Notes under the pieces: generated by a model | Databases searched by the model: none | What the model saw: the letters and a program-made list of their open reading frames with translations, nothing else | Told to the model about the DNA's origin: nothing | Shown: positions 32,387 to 40,582 of the stretch, piece after piece | Numbering within the stretch: position 1 is the first letter of the stretch | How the letters are laid out: each line of letters starts with the position of its first letter | Position numbers and translations under genes: made by a program | IMG/VR virus record: IMGVR_UViG_3300034071_003006 | Coordinates: 1 to 46,122 of that record | DNA from: a virus | Direction: 5' to 3' (one strand) | Length of the DNA stretch: 46,122 bases

Positions 32387-33265
32387 CTAGGTCGCCAGTC
32401 CAGAGGCAGCGCGGTCGGGCTTACGGTACTGCTCCCGCACAATCTTGACCGCGGTGCTGTTCCACTTGATCCGGTGATGAATGCGCGGAGAGGCAGGCCC
32501 CATCGGCTTGATTGTGACTGAGCTCGGGCAGTGCATGATGCTGTACATCGACTTCACATAGGTGCCCTGGTCTCTGTAAATCTCGCTCATACCTCCAGCC
32601 TGCATCTGCGTGGTGAGCTGGCCAAGCCAAGTGCGACCCACGGTCAAGAACACCTCTCCGCGCCGACCTCCGAGGCAGTACGACGAGACATCCTCATTGA
32701 TTCGGCCACGGAAGGCGAAAGGCCTGTCCACGGAGCAAAGGAACGAGTTCATCGCCTTGCGCTTCGTGCGGTTCTCCAGCCCAAAGTATGAGAGAGGACC
32801 TCCAATGTGGTCACCTCCCTGCGACATGGCGAGAGTCAGAGCCGGAGTCCTCTCGTAGAAAGCAATCAGTGCGTCGAGGACTCGGTTGAGGTTTCGATAC
32901 GGCCAATAGCCGTAGTGACCAGCAGCATTGATACGGAAGCCCATGCCGTTGTAGTCGTCGTCCAACTGCATGAAATAGCGACAGCCGACCTGCCTGGCGA
33001 GGTCCCAACAGGCATTCCGAGCGTAGAAGATAGTCCGGCGATCGCTAAAGTTGTCTGCCTCGTCAAAACGCTTGGCGATCTCAGACTTCGAGAAGATCAG
33101 AACCTGGTCTCCGTAGAGCTCAAGATACCGCTCCCTGCTGGAGTCCTCGTCGTCAATGACGATGTAGAGCCGTCCAGTGTAGCCCGTTCGCTTCAGCAGT
33201 TTGTAGGTCCAGAGCCTGTCGGGTCTGCCGTGAGTCAGAATGAACATACAGAAATCGTCACGCAT
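32387..33265 (-). CDS. Glycosyltransferase, TAGT-like GT-A fold
   Basis: A 292-aa protein beginning MRDDFCMFILTHGRPDRLWT. It has YIVIDDEDSS, then FDEADNFSDRRTIFYARNAC and a DxD-type metal site (LDDDYNG, about 101-107), matching GT-A glycosyltransferases described with TET/JBP enzymes in phages (TAGT). These add sugars to modified DNA bases. The ATG at 33265 overlaps the ParB-like gene end. Together with the ParB-like and SAM methyltransferase genes it forms a three-gene minus-strand cassette. The sugar and target base are unknown. Confidence 0.65.
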   Translation of the reverse strand: MRDDFCMFILTHGRPDRLWTYKLLKRTGYTGRLYIVIDDEDSSRERYLELYGDQVLIFSKSEIAKRFDEADNFSDRRTIFYARNACWDLARQVGCRYFMQLDDDYNGMGFRINAAGHYGYWPYRNLNRVLDALIAFYERTPALTLAMSQGGDHIGGPLSYFGLENRTKRKAMNSFLCSVDRPFAFRGRINEDVSSYCLGGRRGEVFLTVGRTWLGQLTTQMQAGGMSEIYRDQGTYVKSMYSIMHCPSSVTIKPMGPASPRIHHRIKWNSTAVKIVREQYRKPDRAASGLAT

Positions 33266-34202
33266 TGAGCTCCTCCTCGTCCTCGCTGTAGTCTTCGGAC
33301 TGGAGGCCCGAAGCATCGTCCTCCGCCATAACAACATCGAAATCCTTGTGGAGTGTGATGAATCCTTGCTCTACTGCCTGGTCAAAGTCGATAATGACCA
33401 GCACTGAGGCCTCGAACAGACGCTGGACCTCCGGCGCGGCGTGAGCGTAGAACTCAGCAATCTTGGCGAAGTGAAACTCAGTGTGCCGCTCTGCTGCTTT
33501 CTCAAGAAAGCGAGTGACCTCTGGCGGCAGGTTCGCAGCCTGGATCGCCTCGACCAGCCTCAATGCCTTCGAGTCGTCGTAGAGCTCGGAGACCTCTGGC
33601 TGCTCTCCGGTGATCTCGTAGATCGGAGCCACAATCTTCCGAGTGTAATCTCCGTAGACGACACGCTCTCTGTCGCCGCTCTCTCCAGTCTTGTCTGCAG
33701 AGTCCTCCAGCGAGAACGAGTCAAGAAAGTTTGAGACTCCAGTTCCGAGGTTCATTCCAGAGAGGACTCGAGAGGCCTCCTCGTCGGTAAAGCCTGCGAG
33801 ACCGAGGTCGAAGTCGTCCTCCTTGAGTGCTTTCAACTCCTCGGCAAGCAGAGCCTCGTCCCAGCCTGCTCCGAGCGACAACTTGTTGTCGGCAAGGACA
33901 TAGGCTCGGCGCTTTGACTCCGACCAGCCCGACACATCGATGACTGGCACTGCTCCAGACGGGATCGTGTCGCCACTCGGCAGCCGGAGGACCTCTCCTC
34001 TTGAATACAAGAGGCGAGCCGCTGCAAGTCGACCATGTCCAGCAACAACACCCTTGTCGTCTGCGAGGATCGGGTTTGTCCAGCCCCATTCGAGGATCGA
34101 TGCTGCCAGTTGAGAGACCTGGTCGGCTGAGTGAGTCCGAGCGTTTCTGGAATACGGCACCAACTGGTCGATGCCTCGGAATACTGCCTTGAACTTGTCC
34201 AT
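33258..34202 (-). CDS. ParB/sulfiredoxin-like nuclease-fold protein
   Basis: A 314-aa protein. Residues about 1-100 are the ParB N-terminal fold: LVPYSRNARTHSADQVSQLA, then WGWTNPILADDKGVVAGHGR (the GHGR box), LAAARLL and VPVIDVSGWSESKRRAYVLA. Residues about 165-300 form a second domain (YTRKIVAPIYEITGEQPEVS, LYDDSKALRLVEAI, AAERHTEFHFAKIAEFYAHA) often found on such phage proteins beside glycosyltransferases. Not a true ParB partition protein, since there is no ParA. ACAAGGACAATC before the ATG at 34202. Probably part of DNA modification. Confidence 0.75.
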   Translation of the reverse strand: MDKFKAVFRGIDQLVPYSRNARTHSADQVSQLAASILEWGWTNPILADDKGVVAGHGRLAAARLLYSRGEVLRLPSGDTIPSGAVPVIDVSGWSESKRRAYVLADNKLSLGAGWDEALLAEELKALKEDDFDLGLAGFTDEEASRVLSGMNLGTGVSNFLDSFSLEDSADKTGESGDRERVVYGDYTRKIVAPIYEITGEQPEVSELYDDSKALRLVEAIQAANLPPEVTRFLEKAAERHTEFHFAKIAEFYAHAAPEVQRLFEASVLVIIDFDQAVEQGFITLHKDFDVVMAEDDASGLQSEDYSEDEEELNA

Positions 34203-34237
34203 GATTGTCCTTGTTGTGCTGGAGGAGCGGGGAGCCG

Positions 34238-35080
34238 TTAGCCTTCGGAGAGGTCCCAAACGGCAGGGCGATTGTTCCAGAGGTTCGTTGACAACTTCTT
34301 GTAGCCTGCGGCCCGTAGAACTTGCCCGAACACCCTGGAGGTTGTCCGGCCGTCCACAAGTTGACCCTCGACTCGGTAGAGGTCGAAGTGACCAGTCGAC
34401 TTGGCGGTGAAAGCGTTTGCGACAATCAGCCGCTTCGGCTGGAGGTCTCGGAGGACCTCTCGCAGATGGTCAATCGGAGCCTCGAAATGCTCAAAATATT
34501 CGGAGGCAAACACAAGGTCTGTCGGACCCTTGATTGCAGAGGAGTCTGCGACCATTCGGAAGCCGTAGACTGCTCCGAGGCTTGTGGCGATCTTGGTCTG
34601 GACCGTGTCGGGAAGGTTGGTTCCGAACACAACAGACTGAGGGAACAACTCGACCAGAGCAGCCGTGGTGATGCCGATGCCGCAGCCGAGGTCCACAATC
34701 TTTGCTCCAGCCTGGAGTCGGCCGGCAATCCCGTAAGGCGGCAGAGCCTTCGGCTTCTTGAACTCCAGCACATACGACCGACTGTAGAACGACCAGCAAG
34801 CCCAAAGCTCAGCGAGATACTCTGGCTCGCCATAGACGGCATAGTCTGGAGGTCCAGCCTTCAAGGCATCGTACCAACGGAGCTGCAAGGCCTCCAGAGT
34901 CTGAGAGACTGATCGCTGCTTCTTGGGATTCGCCAAGTGCAGCAGAGTCTGCTTGGCAATCAGAGCGAGGTCTCTGCCGTTCTGGACTCCGTTTGCTTCG
35001 AGAATGTGGTAGAAATAGCGGAGACCGAGATCGCCACTGAGCTCCACAAGAGGCACTGGTGCTCGTTGAACCTGCGTCAT
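34238..35080 (-). CDS. SAM-dependent methyltransferase
   Basis: A 280-aa class I methyltransferase. Motif I is KIVDLGCGIG (about 127-136), with acidic motif II and an EYFEHFE box later, where an LVFASEYFEHFE strand ends. The N-terminal 110 residues are helical. It precedes the ParB-like and glycosyltransferase genes in the same direction. The substrate could be a base, sugar or protein. ATG at 35080 after AAAAGGACGAACA. Confidence 0.7.
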   Translation of the reverse strand: MTQVQRAPVPLVELSGDLGLRYFYHILEANGVQNGRDLALIAKQTLLHLANPKKQRSVSQTLEALQLRWYDALKAGPPDYAVYGEPEYLAELWACWSFYSRSYVLEFKKPKALPPYGIAGRLQAGAKIVDLGCGIGITTAALVELFPQSVVFGTNLPDTVQTKIATSLGAVYGFRMVADSSAIKGPTDLVFASEYFEHFEAPIDHLREVLRDLQPKRLIVANAFTAKSTGHFDLYRVEGQLVDGRTTSRVFGQVLRAAGYKKLSTNLWNNRPAVWDLSEG

Positions 35081-35193
35081 TGTTCGTCCTTTTGACAGTG
35101 GAGTGGCGGGAGGACACTCCGAGTTGTCTGGCCAATACCGAGTGGACAGTTGCTCGGCAAGTGGAATCAACCAGAGGTCGGACCTGGCAGAGC

Positions 35194-35512
35194 TCAGCTC
35201 GGCTCAGACAACTTTGATCGCTGCTCAGTTCTGCTCACGCAGTTTTGATCGTAAGTCCGGTCGAGCTCGGTTCTGGTCACGCAACTTTGATCGCTGCTCG
35301 GCTTTTGTCACGCAACTTTGATCGTGAGTCTGGACGAACTCAGTTCTGCTCACGCAGGTTTGATCGCTGGACTGGTCGAGGTCGGCTTTTGTCACGCAAC
35401 TTTGATCGTCCATCGGCTTTTGCAAGACAACTTTGATCGTCCAGTCTGGTCGAGGTCAGTTCTGCTCATGCAGTTTTGATCGCTGGTCAGTTTTGCTCAG
35501 CCAACTTTGATC
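35194..35512 (-). repeat. Repeat array D: 9 copies of the GATCAAAGTTG element, inverted
   Basis: CAACTTTGATC on the plus strand. GATC positions are 35216, 35247, 35289, 35320, 35362, 35404, 35435, 35478 and 35509; distances are 31, 42, 31, 42, 42, 31, 43 and 31. Variants CAGTTTTGATC (35247, 35478) and CAGGTTTGATC (35362) are the same kind as in array A. Between it and 35638 I saw no other clear element. Confidence 0.95.
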
Positions 35513-35638
35513 GCTGGACTGGTCGGCCCTGGTCCAGACAGGTCGTCGCGCTGCAGTGAGCGTAACCTTCACCCTCCAAAAAGAGGAGGAGCGCAGCACG
35601 ACGACCGCAGACTGTCTAGCGGGTTGCCCCTGCTGCCG

Positions 35639-36046
35639 TCAACCTTCTGTCGGTGGCTGCTCTGCCTGCTCGGCACGATCTCCGGCCCGACCTCCAGCAC
35701 GCTGCCCACCGTCAAAAACATTCGCCATAGCCGAGCCAAGGATGCCTGTCATGACGAGCAAAATGTCCTTGCTCATCTGAAAATACGCCGACCCGATGCC
35801 GTCTGCATCGACGCTCCCTGGCACATACCAGTTGATCAGCGTCAGCACGCCGAGGAAGCCCATCAGCGCCGCGATGCCAATGAAGATAAGCCGGAGGATT
35901 GACAACTTGCGCGCTGCTCGACGGTCAGATGCTGCAATCTCCAGCGCAATGCCGCGCTGCAGGCGCGCAACTTCAGACTCGGCTACCGTAGCTCGGGCCA
36001 GAGCATCGGCAAGTGTGACGGCAGGTTCTTGTTCAATCATGGTCAC
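35639..36046 (-). CDS. Two-helix membrane protein, candidate holin
   Basis: A 135-aa protein. The N-terminal 45 residues are polar and helical. A strong membrane segment (LRLIFIGIAALMGFLGVLTL) and a second, weaker one (SKDILLVMTGILGSAMANVF) follow, then a polar tail. It is the last gene of the lysis block (holin-like proteins then CHAP endolysin upstream). Two segments and small size fit a holin, which makes membrane holes for endolysin. Start uncertain: a GTG in the track, with an ATG two codons in. Confidence 0.5.
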   Translation of the reverse strand: MTMIEQEPAVTLADALARATVAESEVARLQRGIALEIAASDRRAARKLSILRLIFIGIAALMGFLGVLTLINWYVPGSVDADGIGSAYFQMSKDILLVMTGILGSAMANVFDGGQRAGGRAGDRAEQAEQPPTEG

Positions 36047-36339
36047 TCGTCCCAGTTGTTGATTTGACTCTCGAGCCTGTCAACTCTCCGGCCGAGGTCC
36101 TGAACATCGTCAGAGAGTCTGTTCAGAGTTGCTCCGTCTGGCATAGAGTCCAGCCTTTGACGCATCTCTCGAACTTCGGAGCGCAGTTCTCGCCACTCCT
36201 CTCGGACTAGGTCGGCAGCGAATCCAAATGAAACGAGGACAATCGTCGAAGCAAGCGAGCCAATGACGGTAACAATGCGCCATGCGGTCGGCAGTCCGAT
36301 TGTGCTATTCGAGGCCGCTACTTCAAGCGGCTCAGTCAT
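36043..36339 (-). CDS. Single-pass membrane, coiled-coil protein (spanin-like?)
   Basis: A 98-aa protein from the ATG at 36339. One N-terminal membrane segment (IVTVIGSLASTIVLVSFGFA) is followed by a strong coiled coil (WRELRSEVREMRQRLDSMPD and LSDDVQDLGRRVDRLESQIN). This is the shape of an i-spanin or a membrane-bound lysis accessory. The ATG overlaps the end of the gene upstream. No lipoprotein partner seen. Confidence 0.5.
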   Translation of the reverse strand: MTEPLEVAASNSTIGLPTAWRIVTVIGSLASTIVLVSFGFAADLVREEWRELRSEVREMRQRLDSMPDGATLNRLSDDVQDLGRRVDRLESQINNWDE

Positions 36340-36577
36340 TTTGTTGACCAGTCTTTGCCGCATCGGCATCGAGAGACCTGTCGACAAGCGACTTCATCTC
36401 GACATTGCCAGCGAGCAGACCGGAGACAGCACCACCGAGAGCGATCCAGAGCGGGAGTCCGACAGCGGCAAGGCCTCCAGTGGCAACAGTGGCAATGATC
36501 GGAATCAACGACCCGACGATTGCTCCTCCAGTGAGGCCGAGGTTCAGAGAGCCTTTCGAGTGAGTCAGTTTCAACAT
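36332..36577 (-). CDS. Small hydrophobic protein, candidate holin
   Basis: An 81-aa protein (MLKLTHSKGSLNLGLTGGAI) with a hydrophobic core (AIVGSLIPIIATVATGGLAA and LPLWIALGGAVSGLLAGNV), giving two membrane segments and a short polar C-tail. Placed next to the endolysin gene, a common holin location. Either this or 35639 could be the holin. Confidence 0.5.
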   Translation of the reverse strand: MLKLTHSKGSLNLGLTGGAIVGSLIPIIATVATGGLAAVGLPLWIALGGAVSGLLAGNVEMKSLVDRSLDADAAKTGQQND

Positions 36578-36585
36578 TGTGGTCC

Positions 36586-37350
36586 TCAGATACGGGAGGT
36601 GTCGAACCAGCCGATAGTTCGGGCAATCTGTTCTGCGTCAGACCATTTGTGCAACTTACGGTACACTCCGTCGCCGTCCCTGGAGCCTGCAGCATTGGTG
36701 TTGCCCTCGACGGTATGAAAGCCGATGGAGTCCACGGCCACCACGATGCCGCAATGCCCCTGCACCCAGTTTCCGCGCCGAGCTTCGGTTGCTCCAGCCT
36801 CGTCTTTTGCTCGGACCCAAATCCAACCCGCGCCGATACGGCCTCGGTAGTCATTGAACAACGGCGTGCATGATGCCGCTGGTCCAGCCTTCCGAGAGCC
36901 TTTCTGCCAAGTTGTGATTGCAGAGCCGGAGCACCAAGCGGGAGGAGCAAGCCAGCCGCGTGACTGCATCATGCACCAAGCCACGAACGCAGCACACCAC
37001 GGGTCGCCTGGTCGTAGAGAGACAGCCCGTTGATACTCCTCGACCCTGCTGCCCTTGTTGGCACCACCGACCTCTCGAATCTTTGCGTCTGCCTCTGCTG
37101 CTGCAACAGCGAGCAGAGAGTCAACAACCTCCAGTCCAGTCTTGACCAGAGCCGGAGTCGTGAGAGCGGCAAGAGTTGACGGTCCGAGTTTGCCGTCTGC
37201 TTTCAATCCATGCTGCCCCTGGAGAGCAGCCACGGCATCGGCAAACTCGACTCCCGCAGGATCGAGTCCGTTCAGAGGAGGCTGGAGCTCAGAAGCGGTC
37301 CAGAGGACTCCAGCCTGCTTGGCATTGTATGTTGCGCGAGCGTCAGACAT
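36586..37350 (-). CDS. Endolysin: peptidoglycan-binding and CHAP amidase/peptidase
   Basis: A 254-aa protein from the ATG at 37350, preceded by GGAGGAACG. Residues about 25-70 match a peptidoglycan-binding domain (LQGQHGLKADGKLGPSTLAA). Residues about 90-250 are a CHAP-like domain: VGGANKGSRVEEYQRA, PWCAAFVAWCMMQ (catalytic Cys), GHCGIVVAVD (His) and EGNTN. It cuts cell-wall peptide or amide bonds at lysis. It has no signal peptide, so a holin would release it. Confidence 0.85.
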   Translation of the reverse strand: MSDARATYNAKQAGVLWTASELQPPLNGLDPAGVEFADAVAALQGQHGLKADGKLGPSTLAALTTPALVKTGLEVVDSLLAVAAAEADAKIREVGGANKGSRVEEYQRAVSLRPGDPWCAAFVAWCMMQSRGWLAPPAWCSGSAITTWQKGSRKAGPAASCTPLFNDYRGRIGAGWIWVRAKDEAGATEARRGNWVQGHCGIVVAVDSIGFHTVEGNTNAAGSRDGDGVYRKLHKWSDAEQIARTIGWFDTSRI

Positions 37351-37364
37351 CGTTCCTCCGGAGT

Positions 37365-37667
37365 TCACTTCTTTGCTGCTGGAGCCTTCGGCTTTGCAGG
37401 AGTCGGCTTCGGGTCTGCTGCAGGAGCCTTTGCTGCGCTCTCTGAGGCACCGTTAGCAGCAGGGCCTGGAGCGGCAGCAGGGAGCATAGCCTCGACAATG
37501 TTGGCTAGGTCTCTTGCCGCCTTTACGAGCGAGGACGCCTCCTCGGAGGAGAGCGAGACTCGGACGGCAGGACGACCAGCGAACCGAACGACGAGAGCCG
37601 ACTGGTCAACCGAGAAGCGAGCGGCGCCGAGTTGACGAACAAAGTGAGCAAGGACTGAGTCGAACAT
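37365..37667 (-). CDS. Small protein with Ala/Pro/Lys tail, unknown
   Basis: A 100-aa protein. The first 60 residues form a compact alpha/beta part (FSVDQSALVVRFAGRPAVRV); the last 40 are disordered and rich in Ala, Pro and Lys (ADPKPTPAKPKAPAAKK), like histone H1-type tails. It lies between tail genes and endolysin. DNA or polyanion binding possible. Confidence 0.55.
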   Translation of the reverse strand: MFDSVLAHFVRQLGAARFSVDQSALVVRFAGRPAVRVSLSSEEASSLVKAARDLANIVEAMLPAAAPGPAANGASESAAKAPAADPKPTPAKPKAPAAKK

Positions 37668-37676
37668 TGTGAGACC

Positions 37677-38027
37677 TTACGGTTGACCGGTGCTGATCCA
37701 GTCGGTGCCGTCAAAGTAGACGACATAATCGTTGTCCGTGTCGAAGCCGACCGAGAACTCCGGCACCGAATAGACCACGCCTCCGGAGGTTGTCGGCAAG
37801 GGCAAGACAGCGAAGTCGGTGCTCGTCGAGAGTAGGGTCATTCCTGCCCCGTCTGCATACCAGAGCGTGCCGCGATCCATGTTGACCACGACCGAAGACG
37901 GAGTCGCGAGGACCGAAGCGCAGACCGCATCGAGGGTCGCATCGGTCACAAAATAGACTCCAGCAACTGGAGAGCCTGGAAAGGCAGAGCCGCCTCCAGA
38001 GCCGAAGGCGAGGAGCGACCGCATCAT
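37677..38027 (-). CDS. Tail-region protein, unknown
   Basis: A 116-aa protein from the ATG at 38027 (MMRSLLAFGSGGGSAFPGSP), which overlaps the next gene's stop by ATGA. Beta-rich (GVYFVTDATLDAVCA, VVYFDGTDW) and Gly/Ser-rich. Position suggests a minor tail or fibre-associated protein. Confidence 0.6.
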   Translation of the reverse strand: MMRSLLAFGSGGGSAFPGSPVAGVYFVTDATLDAVCASVLATPSSVVVNMDRGTLWYADGAGMTLLSTSTDFAVLPLPTTSGGVVYSVPEFSVGFDTDNDYVVYFDGTDWISTGQP

Positions 38028-38434
38028 GGCACGACCGTCGAGGTCGCAAACGCTCGAATCGAGAACGCCTCGCCACCTGCTGCCGACCAAATGTCGACCG
38101 AGAGTCCAGCAGACGGATGGTCAAACTGAAAGCCGTTGAGAGCCGGAATCGGAGAGCCTTCGGGAGTCGAAGCATCTTCGAGGTCGATCGAGACGAAGAT
38201 CGGGCTGCTCCCGTCCATGTTCCAGACCTGGAACGACGACACGGCAAAGGTCGAGAGGTCGACAGTCACGCGAGTGCCTGCTGCGTTTGCCGAGAACTGA
38301 CTCCAGTCTACGGAGGTCGGAGAGCCTGCGGTGCCGGCCGTCCCAGCGTAGGTGAAGATTGCTCCAGTCTGGTGCCTGGTCAACGGGCCTGGAATGTTGA
38401 CAATGCCTGCAGAGGTCGGCGTGACGCTGGACAT
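38024..38434 (-). CDS. Tail-region structural protein, unknown
   Basis: A 136-aa beta-rich, Ser/Thr/Gly-rich protein (MSSVTPTSAGIVNIPGPLTR) with no membrane segment or enzyme motif. GAGGAG precedes the ATG at 38434. It probably belongs to the tail tip or a fibre. Confidence 0.6.
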   Translation of the reverse strand: MSSVTPTSAGIVNIPGPLTRHQTGAIFTYAGTAGTAGSPTSVDWSQFSANAAGTRVTVDLSTFAVSSFQVWNMDGSSPIFVSIDLEDASTPEGSPIPALNGFQFDHPSAGLSVDIWSAAGGEAFSIRAFATSTVVP

Positions 38435-38474
38435 GGATGACTCCTCGGTTCAGTCTGATTGTAGTCGCTTCTTG

Positions 38475-38927
38475 CTACGGAAGCAAAGTGCTTTGCCACT
38501 CAAAGAGGACTTGGCGGACATAACCGTCCACACCAACATCGATTGAAAATGTCCGGACTCCAGACGAAGGCAGCACGTAGGTCGAGGTGATTGTGTCCTC
38601 GCTAGCGGCATGGTTGTGAGTCGCCATAGTGACTGAGGCCGTATCGTCTAGCAGTTTGAGTCCGCAGTCCATGCCTCTTGTGGTCAGCAGTATCTGGTCA
38701 ATCCCTGCTGGTATGTCGACCGCGACTCGGAGCCACTCGGTCGTCGGCTTGAAAACCTGCCAGCCTGAGCCGGAGGTCTCGACAAAGGAGAGGAGGACCG
38801 ACCTGGAGTCCTTGTATGTGGCGTTTTGAGTCTCGGCTAGGTCAACGACTGAGCTGGAGAGGATAAGGTCGTTGAGCTCCACTGTCCCAACATCGATCAC
38901 ATGCATTTGTGCTGTCGGCCCGCTCAT
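38475..38927 (-). CDS. Tail-region structural protein, unknown
   Basis: A 150-aa protein (MSGPTAQMHVIDVGTVELND) with ATGA overlap to the upstream 552-aa gene. Beta-rich. It carries THNHA near the middle and ends in DVGVDGYVRQVLFEWQS. Co-translated with the preceding gene and probably works with it. Confidence 0.6.
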   Translation of the reverse strand: MSGPTAQMHVIDVGTVELNDLILSSSVVDLAETQNATYKDSRSVLLSFVETSGSGWQVFKPTTEWLRVAVDIPAGIDQILLTTRGMDCGLKLLDDTASVTMATHNHAASEDTITSTYVLPSSGVRTFSIDVGVDGYVRQVLFEWQSTLLP

Positions 38928-40582
38928 CGTCTGCCCCAAGCGAGATGCGCCGTCAAAGGACCAAGAGCCACAATCGCGCCAGAGTTGCCGGTCGTGTTAT
39001 CGGTGAACCTGGTTCGGACGCAGTAGAGTTCTCCGCTCGTCCGAATGTCCTTCCAACTTGTGCTGGAGAGAGACAAGAAAGTTGTGATCGGTGAGGTTGC
39101 AGTTGACAGATCGAGCAGCCCGAATGCTCCATCGTGTGACCACGGCTGGCCGTTCGGAGAAAGCAGATGCCAGTTCGCATCTTGAGTCTCTTGCCACATT
39201 TGGTTCAGCCAATAAAAAACTGACGGAGCGTTGACAGCAGTGCCTGCCTGGATGACTCGCGGAACATTTGGCAGAGTCACTGTTCGAGTCTCAACGACAG
39301 TCGAGGTCGTGACATTGTAGAGCTCAACAGTGAGGTCGAGAAAGTTGCCTGCAGCCTGCCAGCCGTCTGGTCTGTCACGGAAGGGAGCGAGGACCAGCAG
39401 CGGCATCGAAATCTCGATGCCGACATCTCCGAACTCCTCGGTCGGCTCCTCCTCCAGCACAGACAGAGCAACCTCTCGACCCTCTTCGGTCGTGGCTGTA
39501 TCGTTGAAGAACAGGAGTCGCCAGCATCCGGCGTACTGCTCTCCAGTCTGGAGAGCGTGAGCTCGGCCGACCTGCTCGTTCCGAAGGTCAACTAGCCTGG
39601 AGCCTTGCCAATACACATCGGCAACATTGGAGCCGACAACTTGGAACCAGCGAAGCATCGGGTCGTTGATCCGGTCTGGATGCTCTGAGTAGGGTGTGAT
39701 TGACAAGGACCGGAGTTCAAGCATCCCAAGTTCTGCCCAAAAAACTGAACTCAAATAACCTGCATCTGTTGCTGCGGAGGCAGGAATCTGAGCTGCTGTT
39801 GTGACCTCAGCCAGCAGGGCTCCGTAGCAGTTGCCGCCGATTGCGTCGATCTGCGAATAGGCAACAGTGAACGGGGTGCTGCTCAAGAACTCTGGACCTC
39901 CGATCGGGTGATTGCTCCCTGGAATCGTCATGGCAAATCGGAACGCTACGAATGGCACATTGCCGTTTGCAAGAGGTGGACAAGCAACAGCCAAGTTGCC
40001 TCCAGCACTAGGTGTTCGGACAATCGGATACACATCTGGAGAAATGTACCAGTCATTGAGCCACTGGTTTGAGCTCCACTGAGCATCAGACTCCAGCGCC
40101 AAAAAAATGTCGTTCCAGCCTCCCCGAACCTCGACTCCAGAGAGAGTTGTCACCAGACTTCCAACTGAGAGTTCAACAGAGTTGGCATCCAGAAACGAGG
40201 AGCTCGGAGCCTGTCCTCTGTTGCCCTGGACAGAGAAAGCATAGACCCGAACTTTGCGAGTGAACACTCTGCCAGAGAGTTGAACGTCAACCTTTCGGAT
40301 CGTATGGTCTCCGTCTCCGAGGTCTGGAACATAGTAGCGAAACGGGCCGAAGCAGGCCCAAGTCGCGTAGGCAAGCCGAGGCAAAAACGGCTCGACTCCC
40401 TCCGGCTGTGTGCCGTCTTTCGGCCAGCTGAACGACAGCGTAGGACCTCGCCACTCAATCAGATAGCGATTGTTCTGTCGCAGCCTCTGGAGGAGAGCCG
40501 TCGAGACCTGCGAGTGATCACCGAAGGTCGCAGGATCGGTCGCGGAGGACGAGACAGAGATGAAATCTTGTGGAGCCGCCAT
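38924..40582 (-). CDS. Minor tail protein
   Basis: A 552-aa beta-rich protein with many Trp (WRGPTLSFSWPKDG, YATWACFGPFRYYVP). Several short strands with aromatic residues suggest carbohydrate-binding or fibre-type folds. It begins directly after the stop of the 796-aa gene. It probably is a tail-tip or receptor-binding component; no family was recognised. Confidence 0.6.
   Translation of the reverse strand: MAAPQDFISVSSSATDPATFGDHSQVSTALLQRLRQNNRYLIEWRGPTLSFSWPKDGTQPEGVEPFLPRLAYATWACFGPFRYYVPDLGDGDHTIRKVDVQLSGRVFTRKVRVYAFSVQGNRGQAPSSSFLDANSVELSVGSLVTTLSGVEVRGGWNDIFLALESDAQWSSNQWLNDWYISPDVYPIVRTPSAGGNLAVACPPLANGNVPFVAFRFAMTIPGSNHPIGGPEFLSSTPFTVAYSQIDAIGGNCYGALLAEVTTAAQIPASAATDAGYLSSVFWAELGMLELRSLSITPYSEHPDRINDPMLRWFQVVGSNVADVYWQGSRLVDLRNEQVGRAHALQTGEQYAGCWRLLFFNDTATTEEGREVALSVLEEEPTEEFGDVGIEISMPLLVLAPFRDRPDGWQAAGNFLDLTVELYNVTTSTVVETRTVTLPNVPRVIQAGTAVNAPSVFYWLNQMWQETQDANWHLLSPNGQPWSHDGAFGLLDLSTATSPITTFLSLSSTSWKDIRTSGELYCVRTRFTDNTTGNSGAIVALGPLTAHLAWGRR

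Noticed and set aside
33258-34202. Plasmid-type ParA/ParB partition system
   Set aside because: The ParB-like fold has a different C-terminal domain, is beside glycosyltransferase and methyltransferase genes, and there is no ParA. The arrays could still be a centromere for another protein.
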